Assembly (NCBI GenBank): GCA_026129185.1 | Contig: JAHCIO010000019.1 | Location: 1-64,000 of the forward strand | Reading direction: 5' to 3' | DNA: 64,000 bases | Origin: Promineifilum sp019695075 | Lineage (GTDB): Bacteria; Chloroflexota; Anaerolineae; Promineifilales; Promineifilaceae | Shown here: positions 34,385 to 41,863 of the stretch, one piece after another | Layout: each line of letters starts with the position of its first letter | Numbering within the stretch: the stretch's first letter is position 1 | The notes under the pieces: generated by a model | What the model was told of the DNA's origin: nothing | Databases searched by the model: none | The model's input: only the letters and a program-made list of their open reading frames with translations | Position numbers and translations under genes: made by a program

Positions 34385-35419
34385 CTAGAATAGCTCGCGG
34401 TTGGCCGACACCCAGTCGTACAGCCGCCGCACACCCTCGGCCGGCGAGACGCGCGGACGCCAACCCAGGAGCGCCTCCGCCCGGCGGATGTCGGCCACGA
34501 AGACGCGCTGGTCGCCCGGCCGCCACGGGCCATAGCGCACCGGCACCGGCCGCCCGGCCAACTCGGCCAGCAGCGGCCCGAACTCCGTCCAGATCGATAG
34601 CGTGTTGTCCGGCCCGCCGCCCAGGTTGAGCACTTCGCCGCGCAGGTCGTCGATGTGGTCGATGCCGCGCTGGTAGGCGTCGAGCAGGTCGTCGATGTAG
34701 AGCACGTCGCGCACCTGCCGGCCGTCGCCGTAGATGGCGATGGGCCGGTCGAGGACGGTGGCGATGACGAAGTGGGCCACCCAGCCCTGGTCTTCCACGC
34801 CGAACTGCCGCCGGCCGTAGATGCACGACTGGCGCAGCACCAGCGTCCGCAGGCCATAGATGCGGGCATAGTCGCGCATGTACTGGTCGCCCGCGCCCTT
34901 GGAGCAGCCATAGGGGGAGTGGAAGTCCAGCGGGAAGCTCTCCGGGATGCCGTGGGGGTAATCGGCGTAGGCGTAGCGCTCGCCGGCCGGGACGATGCCG
35001 ACGTGCTCCATGCCGCCGTAGACCTTGTTGGTGCTGGCATAGAGCAGGGCCGCGCCCGGCGCGCCGTGGCGCACCGCCTCCAGGACGTTGAACGTGCCCA
35101 GGGCGTTGCTCTCGAAGTCCTCGCGCGGGTCGGCCACCGACTGGGTGACGGCCACCTGCCCGGCCAGATGCAGCACCACGTCTGGCGGCCGCTCGGCCAC
35201 GGCCGAGGCCAGCCGGCCGTCGTCGCGGATGTCGGCCTCCAGGACGCACAGCCGCTCGCCGCCGTGCGTGGCGTGGAGCCAATCGAGGTTGGCCCGGCCG
35301 CCGCGCCGGGTCAGGTTGTCGTAGATGGTCACGGCGTCGCCGCGCCGCAGAAAGTGGTCGGCGGCGTTGCAGCCGATGAAGCCGGCCCCGCCGGTGATGA
35401 ATACGTGTTGTCCGCTCAA
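34385..35419 (-). CDS. CDP-paratose 2-epimerase-like SDR
   Basis: Extended SDR of 344 residues acting on nucleotide sugars. Seen: GGAGFIGCNAADHF (NAD-binding), HLAGQVAVTQSVADPREDFE, ASTNKVYGGME, FHSPYGCSKGAGDQYMRDYA (YxxxK), LRQSCIYGRRQFGVEDQGWV and DVLYIDDLLDAY. The QSCIYGxxQFGxEDQGWVAHF block is characteristic of CDP-paratose/tyvelose-type 2-epimerases rather than GalE. No other deoxysugar genes are near, so the real substrate is uncertain. GC content and codon use match the neighbours. Confidence 0.85.
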   Translation of the reverse strand: MSGQHVFITGGAGFIGCNAADHFLRRGDAVTIYDNLTRRGGRANLDWLHATHGGERLCVLEADIRDDGRLASAVAERPPDVVLHLAGQVAVTQSVADPREDFESNALGTFNVLEAVRHGAPGAALLYASTNKVYGGMEHVGIVPAGERYAYADYPHGIPESFPLDFHSPYGCSKGAGDQYMRDYARIYGLRTLVLRQSCIYGRRQFGVEDQGWVAHFVIATVLDRPIAIYGDGRQVRDVLYIDDLLDAYQRGIDHIDDLRGEVLNLGGGPDNTLSIWTEFGPLLAELAGRPVPVRYGPWRPGDQRVFVADIRRAEALLGWRPRVSPAEGVRRLYDWVSANRELF

Positions 35420-35501
35420 GTGATTTTCTCTCGCATCGCTCGCCGCGCCCCGCGCCGGGCGATTAAGCTATGTGATTATACAGCCGTCGCCGGCCATACC
35501 C

Positions 35502-36047
35502 TTAGCGCCCCCTTTCTTCCGCCTCGACAATCGCCCGTTCCCGTTCGGCCAGCCAGGCGCAGTAGTCCGGCTGCTCGGCCAGGTCGACGGTCAGCAGCAG
35601 GGCGTCCTCGGGCGGGTTGCGGTAGTAGCGGCGGCGCACGCCGACCTCGACGAAGCGGTATTTGGCATAGAGCGCCTGGGCGACGAGGTTGCTGCGGCGC
35701 ACTTCCAGTGTGACGAGCAGCGGCTGCAGGGCGCAGGCCAGCAGCAGCAGGTTCAGCAGCAGCCACTCGCCCCGGCCGCGGCCGCGCTCGGCCGGAGTTA
35801 CGGCGATGGTGCTGATGTGAATCTCCCCGGCGATGAGCCAGAAGCCGGCAAAGCCGATAAGCGCCTCGCCGCCGGCATCGTCGCGCGCGAGCACCTGATA
35901 GTGAGCCAGCTGGTTGTCGGTCAACTCATTGATGAAGAGCTGCTCCGTCGCCGGGGTAGGAAACGAGGCGCGGTCGATGGCCAGGACGGCGGGGATGTCG
36001 GCGACGGTCATCGACCGCAACCGGTAGGGCGAAGGCAGAGCCAGCAT
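35502..36047 (-). CDS. rimI: RimI-type GNAT N-acetyltransferase
   Basis: A 181-residue GNAT protein. Seen: RLRSMTVADIPAVLAIDRASF, AGEIHISTIAVTPAERGRGR (acetyl-CoA loop, here RGRGRG in place of the usual QGRGxG), LEVRRSNLVAQALYAKYRFV and VGVRRRYYRNPPEDALLL. The strong RRxYYxxPxEDAxxL ending is typical of RimI. RimI acetylates the N-terminus of ribosomal protein S18 in E. coli. It follows tsaB by 5 bp, the classic tsaE-tsaB-rimI arrangement. Confidence 0.9.
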   Translation of the reverse strand: MLALPSPYRLRSMTVADIPAVLAIDRASFPTPATEQLFINELTDNQLAHYQVLARDDAGGEALIGFAGFWLIAGEIHISTIAVTPAERGRGRGEWLLLNLLLLACALQPLLVTLEVRRSNLVAQALYAKYRFVEVGVRRRYYRNPPEDALLLTVDLAEQPDYCAWLAERERAIVEAEERGR

Positions 36048-36052
36048 CGTGC

Positions 36053-36712
36053 CTAGCCCGGCTCGCGCAGGTAGAGCGGCGCCAGGTTATCGGCCGGGTC
36101 GGTCTGCTTGCGCTTCCAGCGCCACCAGCCGATCTCGGCCAGCACGGCGGCGCGCCGCACCGACTCGGCCGGCGGGGCAATGACCGCGGCGCGGTTGGCC
36201 CGGCGGATGAGCTTGGCCGTGTTCGCGTCGATCTCGCCGGCGAAGGCGATCGGCAACGCCAGTCGCGCGGCCAACTCTTCCCAATTGGTCAGCATCGGCT
36301 CGCCGACGCGCTCCCAGCCTCGCTTGGCGACCCACTGGTACTGCCCGGCCCAGACGCGCGTGCGGCCGGCCTGGGCGACAACGACCAGATCCGTCTCCAG
36401 CCGGCAGACGGACCGGGCGACGATGTCGAGCGTGGGCACGCCGACGAGGGGCAGGTTGTGGGCCAGCGCCAGGCCCTTGGCCAGCGCCAGGCCGACGCGC
36501 AAGCCGGTGTAGGAGCCGGGGCCAATGGCCACGGCCACCGCGCTCAGGTCGGCCGGGGCGACGCCCGTTCGGCCCCACAGTTGGGCCACGGCCGGGGCCA
36601 GCTCAATGGTCTGCGTGCGCCGGCTACGCCAGCCGAACTCGGCCAGGATGGCCGCGCCATCGTGGAGAGCCAGGCCGATCCAGTCGGTTGCCGTGTCGAT
36701 TGCCAGGATCAT
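36053..36712 (-). CDS. tsaB: tRNA t6A37 biosynthesis protein TsaB
   Basis: A 219-residue partner of TsaD in threonylcarbamoyl-adenosine synthesis. Seen: MILAIDTATDWIGLALHDG (ASKHA first strand), AVAVAIGPGSYTGLRVGLAL, AKGLALAHNLPLVGVPTLD, and DLVVVAQAGRTRVWAGQYQW. The length is normal and the C-terminal part is degenerate as in other TsaB. It lies between tsaE (6 bp upstream) and rimI (5 bp downstream). tsaC and tsaD are not in the window. Confidence 0.95.
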   Translation of the reverse strand: MILAIDTATDWIGLALHDGAAILAEFGWRSRRTQTIELAPAVAQLWGRTGVAPADLSAVAVAIGPGSYTGLRVGLALAKGLALAHNLPLVGVPTLDIVARSVCRLETDLVVVAQAGRTRVWAGQYQWVAKRGWERVGEPMLTNWEELAARLALPIAFAGEIDANTAKLIRRANRAAVIAPPAESVRRAAVLAEIGWWRWKRKQTDPADNLAPLYLREPG

Positions 36713-36718
36713 CGTTGT

Positions 36719-37219
36719 TCAGACCCCGAAAGTGTTTTTGCGGAAGCCCGCCAGCAGTTGGGTGGCCCGCGGCCCACCGGCGTTCAAGCGCAGGCGGCGG
36801 CGGGTTGGGCTGTCGTAGCTGAGAGCGATCCACAGCCGGTCGGCCGGCAGCAACGCCAACACGTGCTCCGGCCACTCGATCATCACCGTGGCGTCGCTGT
36901 CGAACAGGTCTTCCAGGCCAACGGTGGCGATGTCGCCGGCCCGCTCCAGCCGGTAGCAGTCGAGATGGTAAAGCGTGGCCCCGTCGCGCGGGCGGGGGTA
37001 CTCGTTGACCAGGACGAAGGTCGGGCTGGTGACGCGCAATGGCGTGCCCCAGCCACGGCCGATGCCCCGCGCCAGTGTCGTCTTGCCCGCGCCCAGCTCG
37101 CCGGACAGACAGACGATGTCGCCCGGCGCTAGCAGTTCGCCCAAGCGGATGCCCAGGCGCTCCGTCTGCGCGGTGCTGGTGCTGACGAAATCGAGTGTCC
37201 GGTCGTCGAGAATGGCCAT
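36719..37219 (-). CDS. tsaE: tRNA t6A37 biosynthesis ATPase TsaE
   Basis: A 166-residue P-loop protein required for t6A formation with TsaB and TsaD. Walker A GELGAGKTTLARGIGRGWG, VTSPTFVLVNEYP, the LYHLDCYRLE block and MIEWPEHVLALLPADRL are all present. It is first gene of tsaE-tsaB-rimI. Upstream is repeat-rich DNA with no clear promoter. Confidence 0.95.
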   Translation of the reverse strand: MAILDDRTLDFVSTSTAQTERLGIRLGELLAPGDIVCLSGELGAGKTTLARGIGRGWGTPLRVTSPTFVLVNEYPRPRDGATLYHLDCYRLERAGDIATVGLEDLFDSDATVMIEWPEHVLALLPADRLWIALSYDSPTRRRLRLNAGGPRATQLLAGFRKNTFGV

Positions 37220-37325
37220 ACGAGTGGTCGGTAATCAGTGGCCAGTCAAAAACAGTGGCCTATATCAGGGGACAGTATAACCCAAATCAACCACATCCTG
37301 AAAACAACTGCCCGCCAACCGCCCC

Positions 37326-37357
37326 GACCTCAGAGGTTTTCTGAAACCTCTGAGGTC
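37326..37357. repeat. Perfect palindrome GACCTCAGAGGTTT
   Basis: GACCTCAGAGGTTT, the loop TCTG, and the exact complement (37344-37357). It is a stand-alone hairpin in the 200-bp gap between tsaE and the phosphoesterase gene, flanked by GGCCAGT/CACTGGCC words on both sides (about 37233-37247 and 37373-37386). Confidence 0.82.
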
Positions 37358-37406
37358 TCCCGCCGGCCGCCGGCCACTGGCCACTGTCCACCGTCCACGA
37401 TTCCGA

Positions 37407-37412
37407 TATACT
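37407..37412 (+). promoter_or_regulatory. -10 box of a probable leaderless gene
   Basis: TATACT ends 6 bp before the ATG of the phosphoesterase gene. No convincing -35 hexamer is seen, and no ribosome site fits between. Confidence 0.4.
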
Positions 37413-37418
37413 CCCCTC

Positions 37419-38150
37419 ATGCGCGTTCTCTTGCTAACCGACATTCATGCTAATCTGGTCGCCCTGGAAGCGGTGCTGGCCGACGCCGAAGGGCAATGGG
37501 AGCAGCTGTGGTTCCTGGGCGATCTCGTCGGCTACGGGCCGCAGCCGAATGAGTGCGTCGAACGATTGCGGGCGCTGGCGCCGCTGGCTCTGTCGGGCAA
37601 TCACGACTGGGCCGTGCTGGGCAAACTCGACGACGAGGACTTTAACAGCGACGCCCGCTACGTGGCCCGCTGGACGCGCCGCGTGCTGACGGCCGACAAC
37701 CGCGACTACCTGAACACCCTGCCGCCCCTGCGTGTCGAACCGCCCTTCACCCTGGCCCACGCCAGCCCGCGCCACCCCGTCTGGGAGTACATCCTCGACC
37801 TGCCGACGGCGCTGGAGAACTTCGCCCACTTCGACACGTCCTACTGCCTGGTCGGCCACACCCACGTGCCGGCCGTCTTCGCCCTGGACGAGGCGAGCGG
37901 CGGGGTGGACTTCGCCCTCATCGAGCATGGCGACGTGCTCGACCTGAGCCGCCACCGGCTGATCGTCAACCCCGGTGGCGTGGGCCAGCCGCGCGACGGC
38001 GACCCGCGCGCCGCCTATGCCCTGCTGGACACCGAGGCCATGCGGATGACCTTTCACCGCGTGGCCTACGACGTCGCCGCGACGCAAGCGCTCATGCGCG
38101 AGCAGAAGTTGCCGCGCCGGCTGATCAAGCGGCTGGAACAAGGGCTATAG
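37419..38150 (+). CDS. Metallophosphoesterase (YfcE/MJ0936-like)
   Basis: Calcineurin-fold phosphoesterase of 243 residues. The metal motifs are complete: LLTDIHANLVAL (Asp8, His10), FLGDLVGYGPQP, LSGNHDWAVLG, LAHASPRHP and LVGHTHVPAVFALD, followed by IVNPGGVGQPRDGDPRAAYA. Proteins with this GxxGQPRDxxPxAAY ending form a phosphoesterase group of unproven substrate (phosphodiesters). The gene is monocistronic, and the DUF4349 gene follows after about 80 bp. Confidence 0.9.
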   Translation: MRVLLLTDIHANLVALEAVLADAEGQWEQLWFLGDLVGYGPQPNECVERLRALAPLALSGNHDWAVLGKLDDEDFNSDARYVARWTRRVLTADNRDYLNTLPPLRVEPPFTLAHASPRHPVWEYILDLPTALENFAHFDTSYCLVGHTHVPAVFALDEASGGVDFALIEHGDVLDLSRHRLIVNPGGVGQPRDGDPRAAYALLDTEAMRMTFHRVAYDVAATQALMREQKLPRRLIKRLEQGL

Positions 38151-38234
38151 CGGAACATTTGGCCAGGCGGCAGCGTCCTCTCAACAGAGACGAGCAACTG
38201 AATGAGAACGCCGTGCAGACAGGAGAGAATGAAG

Positions 38235-39170
38235 ATGAAACGCCGAGTTATCGTATTTGTGGGGTTGCTGTTGCTGGGACTGCTGGTTGTGGCCTGCGGT
38301 GGTGCAACAGGTGTCGAAGTGACACGGACAGCCAGTGAAACGGTTATGGAAGAGGCCGCGCCCCAGGCGTATGACGCCGAGGGCGACTTCAGCATGGCCG
38401 CGGGGTCGGCCGTGGCCGGCCAACCCCCGGCCGATCCGGCGGCGCAGCCCGTCGCCAATCAGGAGCGGCTCATCATCCGCAATGCCGACATGTCTATCGT
38501 GGCCACCGACACCGAAGTCGCCCTGGCCCAGATCGCCGCAATGGCCACCAACGGCGGCGGTTGGGTCGTCAGCAGCAACGTCTACCAGTCGAGCGAGACC
38601 AGCAAGACCGGCTACATCCAGATTCGCGTCCCCGCCGAGGGCTTCCAAAGCGTGCTGGACGCCATCACCGGGCTGGCCGTCAGCGTCGAGAGCCTGTCCA
38701 CGTCGGGGCAGGACGTGACCGAGGAATACGTCGATCTGTCGTCGCAGCTGACCAACCTGGAGGCGACGGCGGCGCGGGTGCGCACCTTCCTCGACGACGC
38801 CACGAAGGTCGATGACGCCCTGGCCGTCAACGCCGAACTCAGCCGGCTGGAGGGCGAGATCGCCGTCGTCAAGGGGCGGATGCAGTATCTGTCGCAATCG
38901 GCCGCCTTCTCGTCCATCACCGTCAACGTCACCCCGGACGAGCTGGCCCAGCCCATCGAGGTCGCCGGCTGGCAGCCCAGGGGCGTGGCCAAGGAAGCGC
39001 TTGAGTCGCTGGTCAATGCGCTGCAATCGCTGGCCAACCTGGTCATCTGGCTGGTCGTGTTCGTCCTGCCGATTCTGCTGCTCATCGCCATCCCGCTGCT
39101 GATCATCTTCCTGCTCATCCGCTGGCTGCGACGGCGGCCGGGGCGAATGGCGAGGCCGCCGGCCGAGTAA
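38235..39170 (+). CDS. DUF4349 lipoprotein
   Basis: A 311-residue envelope protein. It has a lipoprotein signal (GLLLLGLLVVAC), a disordered Ala/Pro region, and then the DUF4349 domain: RLIIRNADMSIVATDTEVAL, GWVVSSNVYQSSET, IQIRVPAEGFQSVLDAI, TEEYVDLSSQLTNLEATAAR and the helical LNAELSRLEGEIAVVKGRM-like part. A C-terminal membrane helix (NLVIWLVVFVLPILLLIAIP) and an Arg-rich tail follow. Function unknown. AGGAG lies 9 bp before the ATG at 38235; an ATG at 38229 also exists. Confidence 0.87.
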   Translation: MKRRVIVFVGLLLLGLLVVACGGATGVEVTRTASETVMEEAAPQAYDAEGDFSMAAGSAVAGQPPADPAAQPVANQERLIIRNADMSIVATDTEVALAQIAAMATNGGGWVVSSNVYQSSETSKTGYIQIRVPAEGFQSVLDAITGLAVSVESLSTSGQDVTEEYVDLSSQLTNLEATAARVRTFLDDATKVDDALAVNAELSRLEGEIAVVKGRMQYLSQSAAFSSITVNVTPDELAQPIEVAGWQPRGVAKEALESLVNALQSLANLVIWLVVFVLPILLLIAIPLLIIFLLIRWLRRRPGRMARPPAE

Positions 39171-39218
39171 TAGACTGGCGCTGGGGTGGGTCAGAAACCC
39201 GCCACGGAACGAGACAAG

Positions 39219-39255
39219 GAGGTCGGGCGCTGGTTTGCGCCCGACCTCTTTTTGT
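39219..39255 (+). terminator. Rho-independent terminator after the DUF4349 gene
   Basis: The stem GAGGTCGGGCGC (39219-39230) pairs with GCGCCCGACCTC (39237-39248) around TGGTTT, followed by TTTTTGTT. Confidence 0.88.
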
Positions 39256-39842
39256 TACCGGCGCAAGAAGCGCTGCCGCAGCACAAAGGCCTGATATTGG
39301 GCCAGGCCGCTGATGGCCGCGATGGTCAGAAAAAGCACCAGGGGGAAGGCCGCGCCGAGCGTAACCGTCGGATCATCAGTCGCCACACCCAAACCGAACA
39401 GCGCGCCCAGCCCGAGAACGACGAAGTAGGCGCCGGCCAGGCTGGTGGCGAAGACGGTGACGAGCGGCCCTAACCGCCGGCCAAAGAACCCGCCCAGCCC
39501 CGCGCCGGCCAGGGCCAGGATGCTGCCGAAGAGGCCCAGGTCTAGCCCGCCCAGCCGGAACAGCCCCAGGATGGCCAGCATCAGAACCAGCCCCATGACG
39601 CCGCCGGCCACGTAGAGAGCGAATTTCACCAGGAAATACAACACTGCCGCCAGGATACCGCCGACGATAATGGCGACGACGATCCGCAGGCCCGCGTCCA
39701 GCCCACCGCCCAGCCACATGACCAGGTAGACGCCCAGAGCGAAGCCGATGAAGGCCAGGGCCAAGCGAAACAACTGGTGGCCATAGGCAGCGATGAAGAT
39801 GCCACATAGCAAAACAATCACGCCCCAGAGGATACTGTCCAT
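39255..39842 (-). CDS. DUF4203-like multispanning membrane protein
   Basis: A 195-residue very hydrophobic protein with about seven membrane segments: SILWGVIVLLCGIFIAAYG, LALAFIGFALGVYLVMWLGG, IVVAIIVGGILAAVLYFLVK, YVAGGVMGLVLMLAILGLF, the Gly-rich GSILALAGAGLGGFFG, AYFVVLGLGALFGLG and AAFPLVLFLTIAAISGLA. The Gly-rich paired helices resemble DUF4203/TMEM198-like proteins. No known transported substrate. AAGGAG lies 8 bp upstream of the ATG at 39842. It follows the ABC ATPase gene but there is no evidence that it is that transporter's permease. Confidence 0.65.
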   Translation of the reverse strand: MDSILWGVIVLLCGIFIAAYGHQLFRLALAFIGFALGVYLVMWLGGGLDAGLRIVVAIIVGGILAAVLYFLVKFALYVAGGVMGLVLMLAILGLFRLGGLDLGLFGSILALAGAGLGGFFGRRLGPLVTVFATSLAGAYFVVLGLGALFGLGVATDDPTVTLGAAFPLVLFLTIAAISGLAQYQAFVLRQRFLRR

Positions 39843-39900
39843 GATGAGTACTCCTTGTGATGTAGTGATGACAACTCGGGTTCTATTGCGCGCTCGTTCC

Positions 39901-40755
39901 TCAATCAATATCCGGCCCCAGACCTGTTCGCGCCTCATCCCTGACGCGGATGGCGGCGCGGACGGTGGCGACAGTGGCCTGGAAGACGGCCGTGGCCGAC
40001 AGCTCCGGTGCGCGCGGCCGGGGCAGGTCGATGGCGAAGCGCTCGGTAATCGTCGCCGGGCGGCCATTCATCACCAGCACCTCGTCGGCCAGCAGCACCG
40101 CCTCGCCGATGCTGTGGGTGACCATCAGCACCGTCACCGGCCGAGCCTGCCAGATGCGCAGTAGCTCCTGGGCCATGCGCTCGCGCGTCAGGGCGTCCAG
40201 CGCGCCGAACGGCTCGTCGAGCAGCAACAGGGCGGGGTGATGGACGAGGGCGCGGGCCAGGGCGACGCGCTGGGCCATGCCGCCGGAGAGCTGCGCCGGG
40301 TAGCTGCCGGCCTGGTCGGCCAGCCCGACGAGGGCCAGCGCATCGAGCACCTGGGCGGAGGTCTCAAGCGCCGTCGCGTCGTCGCCCGGCTGGGTCACGC
40401 CCACCCGCCCCAGCGAGTGGCCCGGGCCGGCGTGCATCTCCAGCGGCAGGCGGACGTTCTCGGCCACGGTGCGCCAGGGCATCAGGTTATCGCGCTGGAA
40501 GACGATGCCGATGGGGGCCTCGACGGTGCGCGGATCGTCGCCCAGCAGGCGAACGGCCCCACTGGACGGCGGCAGCAGCCCGGCGATGACGCGCAGCAGC
40601 GTCGATTTGCCGACGCCGGACGTGCCCACCAGGGCCACAAACGCGCCCACGGGGATGTCGAGCGACACGCCGGCCAGCACGTGGTCGCGCCGCCGACCGT
40701 CGTTGTCGCTGTAGGTCAGCCCCACGTCGCGCAGGGTCAGGAAGTCGGTCGTCAT
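39901..40755 (-). CDS. ABC transporter ATP-binding protein (SsuB/TauB/NrtD type)
   Basis: A 284-residue ATPase: Walker A GTSGVGKST, Q-loop VFQRDNLMPWRT, signature LSGGMAQRVALARALV, Walker B LLLDEPFGALDALTRE, and H-loop MVTHSIGEAVLLAD. The FQxxxLMPWRTVxENV word is typical of importers for nitrate, taurine, sulfonates or pyrimidine precursors. It begins 6 bp after the binding-protein gene. The usual BPD_transp_1 permease is absent from this operon. An insert (GPGHSLGRVGVTQPGDDA) between Q-loop and signature is longer than usual. Confidence 0.92.
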   Translation of the reverse strand: MTTDFLTLRDVGLTYSDNDGRRRDHVLAGVSLDIPVGAFVALVGTSGVGKSTLLRVIAGLLPPSSGAVRLLGDDPRTVEAPIGIVFQRDNLMPWRTVAENVRLPLEMHAGPGHSLGRVGVTQPGDDATALETSAQVLDALALVGLADQAGSYPAQLSGGMAQRVALARALVHHPALLLLDEPFGALDALTRERMAQELLRIWQARPVTVLMVTHSIGEAVLLADEVLVMNGRPATITERFAIDLPRPRAPELSATAVFQATVATVRAAIRVRDEARTGLGPDID

Positions 40756-40761
40756 GCCGCG

Positions 40762-41739
40762 CTAGGGCTGGGCGCTCTCGACGAAGTCGTTGGTGTAGAG
40801 CGCGTCGAGGTCGGGCAGCGGCGCTTGCAGCAGGCCCATGGCCAGCAGCAGGTCGTGGGTCTCCTGCCAGGCGGCGGGGTCGCCGCGGCCGAGCTGGTCG
40901 GCGCGCCACAGCTCAATGGAAGCGTCGAGCACGCCGCGCCGGCTGTCGTCCAGCCCCTCGACGTAGCCCTTGCTGATCTCGAACGCGGCGTCGGGGTCAT
41001 CGAGCGTGTCGCGCAGGCCGCGCAGGAAGGCGCGCACGAAGCCCTCCACCAACTCCGGCTCCTCGGCGATGGTCTGCTCGTTGGTCATCAGGCCGTTGGC
41101 GACCAGGTTGGCGTAGTCGGCCACGTTGATGACGTTGATGGCCTCGCCGCGCTGGGCCAACTGCACCGGCTCATTGTTGATGTAGACGACGACCGCCTCC
41201 GACTGGTCGGTCAGCAGCGATTCGACCTGGTTGAAGCCGATCTCGTTGGCGTCGATGTCGTCGAGGGTCATGTTGTTGGCGAAAAGCAGGCCGACGAGGC
41301 CGACGTAGCTGGCCCCGAAGAAGCCAGGCACGCCGACGTTGCGGCCGGCCAGGTCGGCCGGCGCGGCGATGCCCGCCGATGCCTTGCTGACGACGGCGAT
41401 GGGGTACTGCTGCCACCACTGCATGACGAAGACAACCGGCAGCCCCTCGGCGCGGGCCAGGACGGCCTGCTCGCCGCTGGCCAGGGCGAAAGGCAGTTCG
41501 CCCGCGCCCACCAGAGCGATGCCGTCGGTCTCGAAGCTGTAGTCGAACTCCAGCGCCAGCCCCTCCTCGGCGAAGTAGCCGCGCTCGACGGCAACGTAGA
41601 GCGGCGCGTACTGCGGGTCGGCCACGTAGCCCATCGGCAGGCGGATGGTGCGCAGGGTTTCCGGGGCGGTTGGGCCGGCGCAGGCGGCGAGGAGGAGCAG
41701 GGTAAGCAGGCTCAAGAGTGTTTTCGTTTTAACTTTCAC
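40762..41739 (-). CDS. ABC substrate-binding lipoprotein (NMT1/THI5-like)
   Basis: About 325 residues. It has a lipoprotein signal with LLTLLLLAAC, then the NMT1/THI5-type fold: LPMGYVADPQYAPLYVAVER, GYFAEEGLALEFDYSFETDG, ASGEQAVLARAEGLPVVFVM, QQYPIAVVSKASAGI and DLAGRNVGVPGFFGASYVGL. These proteins bind pyrimidine precursors, sulfonates or nitrate; QWWQQYP and the FETDG word favour the HMP/formylaminopyrimidine-like group. The start is taken as GTG at 41739 (GAGGAAG just upstream); the first ATG would be far into the signal. It pairs with the downstream ATPase. Confidence 0.88.
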   Translation of the reverse strand: MKVKTKTLLSLLTLLLLAACAGPTAPETLRTIRLPMGYVADPQYAPLYVAVERGYFAEEGLALEFDYSFETDGIALVGAGELPFALASGEQAVLARAEGLPVVFVMQWWQQYPIAVVSKASAGIAAPADLAGRNVGVPGFFGASYVGLVGLLFANNMTLDDIDANEIGFNQVESLLTDQSEAVVVYINNEPVQLAQRGEAINVINVADYANLVANGLMTNEQTIAEEPELVEGFVRAFLRGLRDTLDDPDAAFEISKGYVEGLDDSRRGVLDASIELWRADQLGRGDPAAWQETHDLLLAMGLLQAPLPDLDALYTNDFVESAQP

Positions 41740-41863
41740 ATCTTCCTCTCTGTCAGACGATAACACAAGCATAGGTTATTGCACAGTGGCCCAAAAACAC
41801 CTGAGGCCTGGGGCATAATTGTGGTATCGTTAGCCCCACACTCAACCCACACGGAGTAAGAAG

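Noticed and set aside
34385..35419. Member of a polysaccharide biosynthesis cluster
   Set aside because: The neighbours are a membrane protein and tsaEB-rimI; there is no glycosyltransferase, flippase or other deoxysugar enzyme nearby.
39255..39842. Permease of the ABC importer
   Set aside because: It lacks the EAA loop of binding-protein-dependent permeases, and its Gly-rich helices fit a DUF4203-like protein.
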